In this document: piece after piece, positions 20,763 through 30,867 of the stretch
Layout: each line of letters starts with the position of its first letter
Numbering within the stretch: the first letter of the stretch is position 1
Assembly: GCA_000831005.1 (NCBI GenBank)
Contig: CP007152.1
Coordinates: forward strand, 1,984,001 to 2,048,000
Source: Marinobacter salarius
GTDB taxonomy: Bacteria > Pseudomonadota > Gammaproteobacteria > Pseudomonadales > Oleiphilaceae
DNA length: 64,000 bases
Direction: 5' to 3'
The notes under the pieces: generated by a model
The model's input: the letters and a program-made list of their open reading frames with translations, nothing else
What the model was told of the DNA's origin: nothing
The model's database searches: none
Position numbers and translations under genes: made by a program

Positions 20763-21579
20763 GATGGCTCGCCGGGTTCGTCGGGACTATAGAAAACACC
20801 ATCGCGGAAAACACCATGGCGTCCGGCACCAGCGGAAAACCGGCCGGCGCCCTCGATGGCTTCCTCGAACACCACAGGATAGCCGCCAGCGCCTTCCGCC
20901 GCCAAGGCTTCGGACAGTTCCAGGTCCCACTGGTGAATGGCGGAGTGTCGGTCGGCGCGCAGGCACTTCTGCGGGAACGCTGCAATGTCGGCGGCAAGAG
21001 CTTCTGCTGCGTATCGCGCCTGTCCATCAGGCACCACCCGATTTGCAAGCCCCATCGCCTTGGCTTCTTCCGCATTGACCGGTCGACCGGTCAGAATCAT
21101 ATCCATGGCGTTGCCGTGGCCAACAATGCGTGGCAGGCGCACGGTGCTCCATCGATCAGCGGTACCCCCCAGCGGCGGCAGAACACGCCGAAGGTGGCGG
21201 ATTCCTCTACGACTCGCAGGTCACACATCAGTGCCAGCTCCAGTCCCCCGGCCACGGCGTAGCCGGATACGGCAGCGATCACCGGCTTCGACAATGACAT
21301 GCGGGAAGGGCCCATTGGACCGTGGGCTGTTCCGGTTGGCTCGATCTCGTTGCGGCGCTCCGGATCGCCGACGGCTTCCAGATCGGCGCCGGCGCAAAAA
21401 TTGCCACCCTCGCCCCAGAGCACAGCCACCTTGAGGGTGTCATCAGCCTCAAAGTCGGTGAACGCCTGGCGCAGGGCGTTGGCAGTTTCGCGGTCGACGG
21501 CGTTTCGTTTCTCCGGGCGGGCGAGAACAATGGTCAGCACATGACCGCTGGCTTGAGAGTATACGGGTGGGGGTGTCAC
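20759..21579 (-). CDS. Crotonase/enoyl-CoA hydratase family protein (one frameshift)
   Basis: 273 residues after repair. Crotonase features: RPEKRNAVDRETA, GGNFCAGADLEAVG, oxyanion-hole glycine segment YAVAGGLELALMCDLR and FGVFCRRWGVPLIDGA. The frame is lost near 21143; one added base gives DGATVRLPRIVGHGNAMD, typical for this subgroup. The Glu usual at the active site of true hydratases is not seen in the FGVFCRRWGVP stretch, so its reaction may differ. The stop overlaps the start of the metallophosphoesterase. Confidence 0.85.
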
Positions 21580-21613
21580 ATGGCCTCCAACGAATTATTG
21601 TTGTCGGGCCGTT

Positions 21614-22813
21614 TCAGCTAACGCTGGTCTCCGGCGTCAGTCTTCCGAATTCTGCCCGGTTCCGGCCCTTGTCCTTGGCATTGTATAGCGCCGCGTCGGC
21701 TTCGATCATCATATCTGCGAAGGTTTTGTGATGGCCGGCTTTTTCAACACCCCCTATGCTGGCGGAGATGTACAGTGGCAACCCGTCTATTTCCTGGCCG
21801 TTGGTGGCGATGGTGTCCAGCAGACGGCGGGTGATGATGCGCACGTCGTCATCACCGGTGATGCGAAGCACCATCGCAAACTCTTCTCCCCCGACACGGC
21901 CAATGATGTCGTCATCCCTGAGTTCGTTTTTCAGCGTGCGTGCGACCAGGCGGAGGGCGTCATCTCCGGCTGCATGTCCCCAGCGGTCGTTGACTTGTTT
22001 GAAGTGATCCAGGTCCAACATCAGTACGGCCAGCTGCGTCTGGGACTGTGTCGCCTGGTCAAAGGCCCGGATGCCTTCCCGGAACAGGGAGCGGCGGTTG
22101 TATAGCCCGGTCAGGCCGTCGCGCTCCGCCATCACTCTCAGGCGCTGTTCGGAATGGGTAAAGGCCAGCAATGGCAGTGCCAGGGTCGTCGCGGTAGCCA
22201 GCAGAATATGGTTGACGAGGATTAACTGCAGCACGAAACCGGTATTGGCCTGGTTCAGGCCAAGCCAGTCCATGCCGATCACCAGTGCCTGGGACATCAT
22301 CAGTACCCCATGCATGGTAAACAGCACTTTCAGAATCCTGACGGGCAGTGACGGTGTGGTATCCAGTTTCGACAGGGTGTAGACCGCAAAGCTGAAAATG
22401 GCAGCCGAGAACAGGGCTGTTAGCAGGCGGGCATTCAGCGGATCGCCTTGGAAGGTGAGCAGCAGGATCAGCAGATAACAGGCCGCGGATAAGCGCAGAG
22501 CATGGCGGGAGCGGCGGGTTTTACGCGATGCACTGCCGGAGAAGCGCTGCAGGCCCGCCAATACCAGCAACGGGGAAAGGCCGAGAAACAGGTGAGCCAG
22601 GAACACGGTGATCCAGGGCGTATCGATAAAGGCGCGTGTACCTGCGAACAGGGTTCCCACCGCGAAGGTCATACACGCCAGTGCCCACAACCGGAAACAA
22701 TGCTGGCGGGAACGCAGCCGGAAAATGGCCCACAACAACCCACCGATCAACAGATTGATCGCGACAGAAAGCAGCAGCAAAGTCGGCAGGTGAACGGTAA
22801 ATCCCATAGTCAT
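21614..22813 (-). CDS. Membrane-bound diguanylate cyclase (GGDEF)
   Basis: 399 residues: about seven hydrophobic segments in the first 210 residues, then a GGDEF domain starting AERDGLTGLYNRR. LAVLMLDLDHFKQVNDRWGH binds metal and substrate, and the active-site motif is GGEEF (GRVGGEEFAMVL). An RxxD inhibitory site (RDDD) lies five residues before GGEEF, so product inhibition is expected. It should make cyclic di-GMP. The signal sensed by the membrane part is unknown; it has no recognised sensor fold. Confidence 0.9.
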   Translation of the reverse strand: MTMGFTVHLPTLLLLSVAINLLIGGLLWAIFRLRSRQHCFRLWALACMTFAVGTLFAGTRAFIDTPWITVFLAHLFLGLSPLLVLAGLQRFSGSASRKTRRSRHALRLSAACYLLILLLTFQGDPLNARLLTALFSAAIFSFAVYTLSKLDTTPSLPVRILKVLFTMHGVLMMSQALVIGMDWLGLNQANTGFVLQLILVNHILLATATTLALPLLAFTHSEQRLRVMAERDGLTGLYNRRSLFREGIRAFDQATQSQTQLAVLMLDLDHFKQVNDRWGHAAGDDALRLVARTLKNELRDDDIIGRVGGEEFAMVLRITGDDDVRIITRRLLDTIATNGQEIDGLPLYISASIGGVEKAGHHKTFADMMIEADAALYNAKDKGRNRAEFGRLTPETSVS

Positions 22814-22922
22814 CCCTGGTGACGGATTTTCGCAGTTTCACAGAGTACGCCCCCAGGGACGTTACGATCAGTAAGCTTTGTGTGTCGTTTCTTAGTGCAT
22901 AAGCTAACAGGGGGCAGCCGCA

Positions 22923-22954
22923 GCCGCCAGCGCCGGCAGAGCGTGGCTGGCGGC
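22923..22954 (-). terminator. Hairpin downstream of the alcohol dehydrogenase
   Basis: GCCGCCAGC pairs perfectly with GCTGGCGGC around a 14-base loop, 12 bases past the stop of the minus-strand alcohol dehydrogenase. There is no clear T-run, so termination is only suggested. Confidence 0.35.
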
Positions 22955-22965
22955 TGGCCGTTTGG

Positions 22966-24020
22966 TTATGCGGCTTTCAGTGTCTTCATGTCGATCACGA
23001 AACGGTACTTCACATCGCCTTTCTTCATGCGCTCGTAGGCTTCGTTGATGTTTTTGATGTCGAGCATTTCCACGTCACAGGTGATGCCGTGATCGGCGCA
23101 GAAGTCCAGCACTTCCTGGGTTTCGGGCATACCGCCGATGAGAGAGCCTGCCAGCACGCGGCGCTTGAATACCAGGCCGCCGGCTTCCAGGGGCGGATCG
23201 ACCGGTTCCAGTAAACCCACGAGGATGTGGGTGCCGTCGAACGTCAGGCAGTTCAGGTACGGATTCAGGTCATGCTGTACCGGCACGGTATCCAGCATGA
23301 AATCGAAGGATTCGGCGGCAGCTTCCATCTGGCTGTCGTCGGTGGAGACGACAACATGGTCGGCGCCCTGTTTCTTCGCCTCGGCCACCTTGCTTTCGGA
23401 GCGAGTGAAGATGGTGACCTCCGCGCCCAGGGCCTTGGCGAATTTCACGCCCATATGGCCGAGGCGCCCATGCCGATAACGCCCACTTTGTCGCCAGGTC
23501 GAACGCCGTAGTGGCGTAGTGGGGAGTAGGTGGTAATGCCTGCGCAGAGAATGGGGGCGGCGGAGGCTGGGTCCAGCTTTTCCGGGACTTTCACCACAAA
23601 GCGCTCGCTGACCACAACCCGGTCGGAATAACCGCCGTAGGTGATGGAGCCGTCATAACGGTCCTCGCCATTGTAGGTGGCGGTCATGCCTTCCAGGCAA
23701 TACTGTTCGAGGCCGGATTCGCAGGCGGAACAGCTACGGCAGGAATCCACCATGCAGCCTACGCCGACCGTATCGCCCACCTTATAGTCTGTCACGTCGG
23801 AGCCAACAGCAGTGACACGGCCAATGATCTCGTGGCCGGGAATTACCGGAAACTGCGTGACGCCCCAATCGTTCTGGGCGAAGTGGATATCGGTGTGGCA
23901 GACCCCGCAGTAGTCAATCTCGATGGAGACATCGTCCGGGCGCGGTTCGCGCCGTTCGAAGCTGATGGGGGCCAGCTTTGAGTCGGCTGATTCAGCTGCG
24001 TAGCCTTTTGCAGTCGCCAT
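22966..24020 (-). CDS. Zinc-dependent alcohol dehydrogenase, YahK/CAD-like (one frameshift)
   Basis: NAD(P)-dependent medium-chain alcohol/aldehyde reductase of 351 residues after repair. Catalytic zinc ligands are in YCGVCHTDIHFAQNDWG and PVIPGHEIIG. The structural zinc loop has CRSCSACESGLEQYC. The cofactor loop breaks near 23470; one added G gives VGVIGMGGLGHMGVKFAKALG, the expected Rossmann motif. It lies downstream of the AraC-type regulator on the same strand, 111 bases away. Members of this group reduce many aldehydes. Confidence 0.9.
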
Positions 24021-24131
24021 GGTCCGTGTTCCTTCTTTGTCGGTAAATATTCAAACCTATACGCAGTAACTCCGGGTGTGAGTCAGTTTTTCAACCGCAA
24101 GTTCCTTTTATGAAAGGAATATCATCAAGGG

Positions 24132-25025
24132 TTAATGACGATGGGTGTGGCGGTAGTCGGTGGGGGACTGGCCCATGACCTTCTTGAACAGTCGCGAAAA
24201 ATAATAGTTGTCGTCATAGCCCAGAAGGCTACTGATCTGGGTAAAGGAGTGGTCCGTGGTGTCCAGTAACTGGCAGGCCTGTTCCACTTTCAGGTGCAGG
24301 AAATGCTGGATCGGGGAGACGCCGGTCAGGGCCCGGTAGCGGGTGGCAAAGTGTGCGGGTGAGAGCCCCGTCAGGTCCGCCAGTTGATTGAGCGTGATGC
24401 GCTCATCCAGATGCTCGCGCATGAAGTTATGAATGATGTCCAGGTCTGGCTGCTGCGCCTGGCCGGCCTCGCCGACGCTCAGGGGGACGGCCGCCAGCAA
24501 CTGGCGTAGCCGGTTGGCCACATGGACCAGGCCGGGGGTGCGGAAACCGGTCTGCCGTACCGAAAGCAGGCCGTTGAAGTCCACCAGCAATCGGGGTTGC
24601 CGACCGATGTGCTGAACGCGGATGCCGTCGGTAAATCCCATGTGTTCCCGAAAGTGTTCCGCCAATGGGCCTGCATAGTGCACCCAATGAATTGTCCATG
24701 GGTTCTCCGGTGCGGCGGTGTATCGGTGGGCGGCGCCGGCCGGTATCAGCACCAGGTCGCCCGCCCGTATCAGGCAGGGTTCGTCTTCGACATTCAGGTA
24801 GGCTTCCCCCTCCGTGCAATGGATCAAAAGATCGTCATTGTGGTGCTCCCGGTGCATGTGGTGGCCTGCGGCGCGGCGATAGTGACCGAAGGCGAGCGGG
24901 TACAGGTCGCGGGTCAGCGGGTGTCGTGACAGGCCGCGTATGACCGGGTCAGGGATGACATAACGAATGCTGTCCGGCGGTACGGGCCACTGTGATGTTT
25001 TGGTCATCGTAGGCGCCTGTTTCAT
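24132..25025 (-). CDS. mmsR: AraC-family regulator, probably MmsR
   Basis: 297 residues. The N-terminal cupin-like ligand domain includes LLIHCTEGEAYLNVEDEPCLIRAGDLVLIPAGAAHRY (quoted pieces: LIHCTEGEAYL, LVLIPAGAAHRY). The C-terminal AraC DNA-binding domain has two helix-turn-helix units, ITLNQLADLTGLSPAHFATRY and FTQISSLLGYDDNYYFSRLF, ending SPTDYRHTH. In Pseudomonas mmsR activates mmsAB for valine catabolism. Here it is divergent from mmsA, with two direct repeats in the gap, so the same role is likely. The start at 25025 lacks a clear ribosome binding site; an ATG at 25007 is an alternative. Confidence 0.82.
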   Translation of the reverse strand: MKQAPTMTKTSQWPVPPDSIRYVIPDPVIRGLSRHPLTRDLYPLAFGHYRRAAGHHMHREHHNDDLLIHCTEGEAYLNVEDEPCLIRAGDLVLIPAGAAHRYTAAPENPWTIHWVHYAGPLAEHFREHMGFTDGIRVQHIGRQPRLLVDFNGLLSVRQTGFRTPGLVHVANRLRQLLAAVPLSVGEAGQAQQPDLDIIHNFMREHLDERITLNQLADLTGLSPAHFATRYRALTGVSPIQHFLHLKVEQACQLLDTTDHSFTQISSLLGYDDNYYFSRLFKKVMGQSPTDYRHTHRH

Positions 25026-25032
25026 GATGGAT

Positions 25033-25072
25033 TCGAAAGATAGTCCATCATGGTCGAAACTTAGTCAATCAT
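25033..25072. promoter_or_regulatory. Tandem AraC-type half-sites in the mmsR/mmsA promoter region
   Basis: Two 19-base direct repeats, TCGAAAGATAGTCCATCAT at 25033-25051 and TCGAAACTTAGTCAATCAT at 25054-25072, match at 16 of 19 positions and are spaced exactly 21 bases (two helical turns). That is the geometry of AraC-family activator sites. The second repeat would overlap the -35 region of an mmsA promoter with an extended -10 TGCTAGGAT near 25089-25097. The first sits next to the mmsR start, so autoregulation is possible. Confidence 0.6.
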
Positions 25073-25156
25073 TAAGCGGCAGAAGGCTGTGCTAGGATCG
25101 ATGACAACCATAGGGCACAGGCCCAAAGACCTACAACAATGACAGGGAATATTGCT

Positions 25157-26645
25157 ATGAAAAACGTACCCCTTTATATCGGTGGTGAGTTCGTCCAAAG
25201 CCAGACTGAGCAGTGGATTGACGTTACTGACCCAGCTACCAATGAAGTGATTGCCCGTGCACCCTGCACCACCGACGCCGAGATGCGTCGCGCTATCGAC
25301 AACGCAGGCGAAGTGTTCAAGACCTGGAAAGAGGTCCCGGTCTCCGAGCGCGCCCGGGTGATGATGCGTTACCAGGCCCTGCTGAAAGAACACCATGATG
25401 AAATCGCCGAGATCCTGTCCAGCGAAACCGGCAAAACCTTCGAGGATGCCAAAGGCGACGTATGGCGTGGTATCGAGGTTGTGGAACACGCAGCCAACAT
25501 CCCCTCACTGATGATGGGTGAAACCGTTGAGAACGTGGCCCGCGAGATCGACACATATTCCTACACCCAGCCGCTGGGTGTCTGTGCCGGTATCACGCCG
25601 TTCAACTTCCCGGCCATGATCCCGCTGTGGATGTTCCCGATGGCCATTGCCTCCGGTAACACCTTCATTCTCAAGCCGTCCGAGCAGGACCCGCTGACCC
25701 CGATGCGTCTGGCGGAGCTGTTTGAAGAAGCAGGCGCCCCCAAGGGTGTGTTGCAGGTTGTCCACGGCGGTAAAGAACAGGTAGACGTGCTGCTGACCGA
25801 TCCGGCCATCAAGGCTGTGTCCTTCGTTGGCTCCGTACCGGTGGGCCGTTACATCTACGAAACCGGCACCCGTAACATGAAGCGTGTACAGAGTTTTGCC
25901 GGCGCCAAGAACCACATGGTGATCCTGCCGGACGCGGACAAGAATCAGGTGGTCAAAGCTCTGGTAGGCGCATCGGTTGGTGCTGCCGGCCAGCGTTGCA
26001 TGGCGATTTCCGTGGCCGTGTTCGTGGGCGAGGCCCAGGAGTGGATTCCGGAAGTGAAGGAAGCCCTGGCTGCGGTCAGACCCGGTGCCTGGAACGACAA
26101 GGGAGCCAACTATGGGCCGATTATCAGCAAGCAGGCGAAGCAGCGCGTGGAATCGCTGATTACCCGCGGTGAGGAAGAAGGCGCCAAGCTGCTGCTGGAT
26201 GGCCGCAACTGCACCGTTGATGGTCTGCCTGACGGCAACTGTAGGGCCGACGCTGTTCGCCGGGGTCAAGCCGGAGATGGATGTCTACAAGGAAGAGATC
26301 TTTGGCCCGGTTCTGGCCTGCATGGAAGTGGACACCCTGGAAGATGCCATCAACCTGGTCAACGACAGCCCTTACGGTAACGGTACTTCCATCTTCACCA
26401 GCTCCGGTGGAGCAGCACGTCGCTACCAGCATGAGATCGAAGTGGGTCAGGTGGGTATCAACGTGCCCATTCCGGTGCCCCTGCCGTTCTTCTCCTTCAC
26501 TGGCTGGAAAGGCTCCTTCTACGGTGACCAGCACGCCTACGGCAAGCAGGCGGTGAAGTTCTACACCGAGACCAAGACCATTACCTGTCGCTGGTTCAGC
26601 AGCGATGCGGTGGCTGAAACCAACTTCTCCATCCGCATGCGGTAA
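25157..26645 (+). CDS. mmsA: Methylmalonate-semialdehyde dehydrogenase (CoA-acylating; one frameshift)
   Basis: Converts methylmalonate semialdehyde to propionyl-CoA in valine degradation. About 496 residues after repair. Features: [34 protein letters not shown], and catalytic Cys in [11 protein letters not shown]. The usual ALDH general-base Glu is replaced in [11 protein letters not shown], as in CoA-acylating MmsA. The frame changes near 26240: the sequence lacks two bases (or has one extra), the restored stretch being GN[22 protein letters not shown]. Start ATG at 25157 has AGGGAA upstream. First gene of the valine operon. Confidence 0.92.
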
Positions 26646-26654
26646 GGGGAGCCC

Positions 26655-27821
26655 ATGAACTTTGATCTGACTGAAGATCAGCTGGCCTTCCGCGAGGCCG
26701 CCAGGGCCTTCGCGGAAAAGGCCATGGCGCCTCACGCTGCCAAATGGGATGCCGAGCATGTGTTCCCGGTGGAAGTGATTCGCGAGGCCGGTGAGATGGG
26801 CTTTTGCGGTATTTACACGCCGGAAGCCCAGGGCGGCATGGGGCTGTCGCGGCTGGATACCAGCGTGATCGTGGAAGAACTGGCGGCTGCCTGTCCTTCC
26901 ACGGCCGCCTACATCACCATCCACAACATGGCGACCTGGATGGTGGCGCAGTTTGGCAATGCCGATATCCAGAAACAGATCGCCCCGAAAATGGCCAGTG
27001 GTGAATGGTTGGGTTCCTACTGCCTGACGGAACCGGGTGCCGGCTCTGACGCCGGTAACCTGCGCACCAAGGCCACACGGGACGGCGACAGCTATGTACT
27101 GAATGGCAGCAAGGTGTTTATTTCCGGCGCCGGCGCCACCCAGATGCTGGTGGTGATGGCTCGTACCGGCGAACCCGGCAGTGGCCCAAAAGGGATCAGT
27201 GCCTTTGTGGTGCCCGCTGACAGCGACGGTATCCACTACGGCAAGGCCGAGGAAAAAATGGGTTGGAACAGCCAGCCCACCCGCCAGATTACCTTCGAGA
27301 ACGTGCGCGTGCCGGCAAATAACCGGCTGGGCGAAGAAGGTCAGGGCTTCATGATCGCCATGAAAGGCCTGGATGGTGGGCGCCTTAACATTGCCACCTG
27401 CTCCATGGGTGGTGCCCAGGCGGCGCTGCTGCGCGCGCGCAATTACATGCACGAACGCGAGCAGTTCGGCCAGGCCCTGGCGGGCTTCCAGGCGCTGCAG
27501 TTCAAGCTGGCGGACATGGCAACCAACCTGGTGGCCGCGCGCCAGATGGTTCGGTTGGCGGCCTACCGGCTTGATCAGGGCGATACCGAAGCCACCCTGC
27601 ATTGCGCCATGGCCAAACGCTTCGCCACCGATGCGTGTTTCGAGGTGTGCAATGAGGCACTTCAGCTCCACGGTGGTTACGGCTATATCCGCGAGTATCC
27701 GCTGGAGCGCTACGTACGCGACCTGCGGGTGCATCAGATTCTGGAAGGCACCAACGAAATCATGCGGCTGATCGTAGCCCGCCGGCTACTGGAGCCTGGT
27801 GTCGCTGAAGCTATTCAATAA
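26655..27821 (+). CDS. Acyl-CoA dehydrogenase, probably isobutyryl-CoA dehydrogenase
   Basis: FAD enzyme of 388 residues forming methacrylyl-CoA from isobutyryl-CoA, inferred from its place between mmsA and the hydratase/hydrolase genes. Acyl-CoA dehydrogenase features are complete: MNFDLTEDQLAFREAARAFA, SYCLTEPGAGSDAGNL, FISGAGATQMLVV, QLHGGYGYIREYPLERYVRD and the catalytic Glu in ILEGTNEIMRLIVAR. It starts 9 bases after mmsA with GGGGA upstream. The frame is intact over its whole length. Confidence 0.92.
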   Translation: MNFDLTEDQLAFREAARAFAEKAMAPHAAKWDAEHVFPVEVIREAGEMGFCGIYTPEAQGGMGLSRLDTSVIVEELAAACPSTAAYITIHNMATWMVAQFGNADIQKQIAPKMASGEWLGSYCLTEPGAGSDAGNLRTKATRDGDSYVLNGSKVFISGAGATQMLVVMARTGEPGSGPKGISAFVVPADSDGIHYGKAEEKMGWNSQPTRQITFENVRVPANNRLGEEGQGFMIAMKGLDGGRLNIATCSMGGAQAALLRARNYMHEREQFGQALAGFQALQFKLADMATNLVAARQMVRLAAYRLDQGDTEATLHCAMAKRFATDACFEVCNEALQLHGGYGYIREYPLERYVRDLRVHQILEGTNEIMRLIVARRLLEPGVAEAIQ

Positions 27822-27856
27822 ACGCTTCTGCCAACTAACAAAAGGCGAGAATTTAC

Positions 27857-28635
27857 ATGAGCGAACTGATTCAGCTGGAAAAACGCGGTCACACCGCGAT
27901 CATCACCATTAACAATCCACCGGCCAATACCTGGACCAAGGCTTCTTTGAAAGCGCTGGAAGAGACGATTGAGGCGCTCAACGCCGATCGCAATATCTTT
28001 GCGCTGGTGGTCACTGGCCAGGGCGAAAAGTTTTTCTCCGCCGGTGCCGACCTCAAGGCCTTCGCCGATGGCGACATTGGTAACGCAAGTGTCATGGCGC
28101 AGGCGTTTGGTCAGGCATTCGATGCCCTGGTTCGCTTCCGTGGCGTGTCAATTGCGGCCGTGAACGGCTATGCCATGGGGGGTGGCCTGGAGTGTGCCCT
28201 GGCCTGTGACATCCGCATTGCCGAGGAGCATGCCCAGATGGCATTGCCAGAGGCCACCGTTGGCCTGTTGCCCTGTGCCGGTGGCACCCAGAACCTGCCC
28301 TGCTGGTCGGCGAAGGCTGGGCCAAGCGCATGATCCTGTGTGGTGAGCGTATCAAGGCCGACAAGGCCCAGAGCATCGGGCTGGTGGAGGAAGTGGTGCC
28401 GCAGGGCGCAGCCCTCGACAAGGCGCTGGAGCTGGCGGAGATGGCCGGCAAGCAGAGCCCGTCGTCTGTTGCCCGCTGCAAGACCCTGGTGATGAGCGCC
28501 CGTGACGGTCGCAGCCACGACGATGGCTGGAGAATGGAGCGGGAACTGTTTATCGAACTGTTCAGCACCGAAGACCAGCGCGAAGGCGTGAATGCGTTCC
28601 TTGAAAAGCGCACGCCGGAATGGAAAAACCGTTAA
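27857..28635 (+). CDS. Enoyl-CoA hydratase of the valine operon (one frameshift)
   Basis: Probably hydrates methacrylyl-CoA to 3-hydroxyisobutyryl-CoA. 259 residues after repair. Crotonase motifs: KFFSAGADLKAFADG, oxyanion loop YAMGGGLECALACDIRIAEE, catalytic Glu in MALPEATVGLLPCAGGTQ. The frame breaks near 28300: one added G gives NLPWLVGEGWAKRMILCG. Start ATG at 27857 has AAAGGCGAG upstream. Fourth step partner of the hydrolase that follows. Confidence 0.88.
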
Positions 28636-28674
28636 AAGCATCGATAAATCGGGCCGGATTACTGAGTGAATGGT

Positions 28675-29768
28675 ATGAGCGATCAAGTAGTCATTTTTGA
28701 GGAACTGGAAGCCGCTGGCGGTAGCCGCATTGGTGTGGCACGGCTGAACGCTCCGCGCGCCATGAACGCATTGTCGCTGGAGATGATCCACCTGTTGAAG
28801 GCAAAGCTGGACCAGTGGGCCGCGGACGACACCATCGGCGCCGTGTGGCTGGAAGGCGAGGGCGACAAGGCCCTGTGCGCCGGCGGGGACATTGTGCTCT
28901 GTATCGCGACATGACAGAGCCGCGCTCTGACAGTCGTGCCGTCAGTGAAGGGGATAGATTCTTCACCGACGAATACGAACTGGACTACCAGATTCACACC
29001 TATCCCAAGCCTTTTATTGTCTGGGGCAATGGCGTGGTGATGGGCGGCGGCATCGGCCTGATGTCTGGCGGCTCCCATCGCGTGGTGACGGAGCATTCAC
29101 GTGTGGCGATGCCGGAAGTGAGTATCGGCCTGTACCCGGATGTCGGCGCTGGCTGGTTCCTCAACAAAATGCCGGGCCGGATCGGTTTGTTCCTGGGGCT
29201 GACCGGGGCGCGGATGAACGGCGCTGATGCGCTGTTTACCGGGTTGGCCGATCGGTTTATTCGCCACGACATGCGCGAGGAGGTCAAGCAGGCCTTGCAG
29301 CAGTCGGGCTTTGCCGGCCTTGAGGGTGGCGCCCATGCCGCTGTCAGCAAAGTGTTGCGCAGATTCGAGGAGGGCTCCCGCGAGGCAATGCCGCAGGCCG
29401 TGGTGCGCGAGCACTTTGATGTGATCCAGGCCCTTACCGACGGCGATTCGCTGGTAGATGTGGTGGATAACCTGAGCCAGTACGCCGGCGAAGATCCCTG
29501 GCTGATCAAGGCGGTCAAGACGGTCGCGGCGGCGTCGCCGGCGTCCCTGACTCTGACCTGGCAACACTATCACGACACCTTGCACGACAGCCTGTCCCAG
29601 GTTTTCGACAAGGAGCTTCAAATATCGAAACGCTGCCTGAAGATGGGTGAGTTTGCCGAGGGCGTCCGGGCACTGTTGATCGACAAGGACCTGAAGCCAC
29701 GCTGGCATTTCCCGACACTGAAGAGCGTGGACCCGGAATGGATCGACCGATTCTTTATCGAGCCCTGA
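28675..29768 (+). CDS. 3-hydroxyisobutyryl-CoA hydrolase (one frameshift)
   Basis: Removes CoA from 3-hydroxyisobutyryl-CoA, feeding MmsB. 364 residues after repair. Family features: LNAPRAMNALSLEM, KALCAGGDI, GVVMGGGIGLMSGGSHRVVTE, AMPEVSIGLYPDVGAGWFLNK and LTGARMNGADALFTGLADRF, all typical of HIBCH rather than plain hydratases. The frame is lost near 28902; one added G gives GDIVALYRDMTEPRSD. ATG at 28675 chosen; a GTG nine bases upstream is in frame. Confidence 0.9.
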
Positions 29769-29814
29769 ACAAAACCGAACAGACCAACACTGATCAAAAA
29801 TGGAGAACAACAAT

Positions 29815-30708
29815 ATGGCGACTATCACATTTATCGGTCTTGGCAACATGGGTGGCCCTATGGCCGCCAACCTCGTTAAGGCGGGACACGACCTGACGGT
29901 GTTTGATCTGTCTTCCGAGGCGGTCAAGGCGCTCACCAGCGAAGGTGCGAAATCTGCAGCGACGATTCAGGAAGCAGTGGAGGGTGCCGAGGTGGTGATT
30001 TCCATGCTGCCTGCGGGCCAGCACGTGGAAGCGGTTTATCTGGGCGACAACGGCCTGCTGAAAAACCTGCCGTCCACCACATTGGTGATCGACTCCTCCA
30101 CCATCGCACCGGAAACCGCGAAAGGTGTGGCCGAAGCAGCTGTGGCGGCCGGTATCACCTTTATGGATGCGCCGGTCTCCGGCGGTGTTGGTGGCGCCAA
30201 GGCGGGCACGCTGACCTTTATCTGTGGTGGTGAGGCGGACGCGTTCGAGCGCGCCAAACCCATTCTTGAAGGTATGGGCAAGAACATCTTCCACGCTGGC
30301 CCTCACGGTGCCGGGCAGATTGCCAAGATCTGCAACAACATGCTGCTGGCCATTCTCATGAGCGGCACCAGCGAAGCCCTGGCCCTGGGTGTGAAGAACG
30401 GCCTGGACCCTGCGGTACTGTCGGAAATCATGAAGCAGAGTTCTGGCGGCAACTGGGCGCTGAATGTCTACAACCCCTGGCCGGGTGTGATGGAAGGTGT
30501 GCCGGCGTCCCGCAACTACGAAGGTGGCTTTCTGGTAAACCTGATGAACAAGGACCTGGGCCTGGCCTTCGATAACGCCGTCAAGAATCAGGCCCCCATT
30601 CCCATGGGGTCACTGGCCCGGAACCTGTTTGCACTCCATGCCAACGAGGGTAACGGCGGGCTGGATTTCTCCAGTATCCAGAAGTTCTATTACCGCGAGC
30701 AGAGCTGA
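29815..30708 (+). CDS. mmsB: 3-hydroxyisobutyrate dehydrogenase
   Basis: NAD-dependent oxidation of 3-hydroxyisobutyrate to methylmalonate semialdehyde, the substrate of MmsA. 297 residues, the family norm. Rossmann motif FIGLGNMGGPMAANLVKAGH, substrate-binding MDAPVSGGVGGAKAGTLTF, catalytic Lys in GAGQIAKICNNMLLA and the C-terminal NKDLGLAFD. The ATG at 29815 is preferred over 29800 because GGAG lies about 10 bases before it. Closes the valine operon. Confidence 0.94.
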   Translation: MATITFIGLGNMGGPMAANLVKAGHDLTVFDLSSEAVKALTSEGAKSAATIQEAVEGAEVVISMLPAGQHVEAVYLGDNGLLKNLPSTTLVIDSSTIAPETAKGVAEAAVAAGITFMDAPVSGGVGGAKAGTLTFICGGEADAFERAKPILEGMGKNIFHAGPHGAGQIAKICNNMLLAILMSGTSEALALGVKNGLDPAVLSEIMKQSSGGNWALNVYNPWPGVMEGVPASRNYEGGFLVNLMNKDLGLAFDNAVKNQAPIPMGSLARNLFALHANEGNGGLDFSSIQKFYYREQS

Positions 30709-30716
30709 GCAGGCAG

Positions 30717-30785
30717 CGCCTCCAGAACGGTCAGGGCTGGGGCTTTACGCTCATATCTTTGAGTTTTGGAGGCGTTTATTTTTAG
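30717..30785 (+). terminator. Possible terminator after mmsB
   Basis: CGCCTCCA (30717-30724) pairs with TGGAGGCG (30767-30774) around a long loop and is followed by TTTATTTTT. The long loop makes it less certain than a compact hairpin. Confidence 0.45.
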
Positions 30786-30791
30786 CTTAAA

Positions 30792-30809
30792 GTTTACCTT
30801 TACGTAAAC
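30792..30809. promoter_or_regulatory. Imperfect palindrome upstream of the acyl-CoA synthetase operon
   Basis: GTTTACCTTTACGTAAAC is an 18-base imperfect palindrome (14 symmetric positions), 59 bases before the start codon, next to a possible -10 TATAGC. A closely related site occurs before the transporter operon at 33742-33757. The pattern TTTACGTNNACGTAAA resembles operators of MerR-type regulators of branched-chain amino acid degradation (LiuR), as I recall them. Confidence 0.5.
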
Positions 30810-30867
30810 TATAGCCTGTGCTACACATTGAGATCAGAATTCGCTACAACAACAAAAGGACTGGATT

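Noticed and set aside
26160-27734. 524-residue open frame antisense to mmsA and the acyl-CoA dehydrogenase
   Set aside because: Shadow of two well-conserved genes; no ribosome site or domain.
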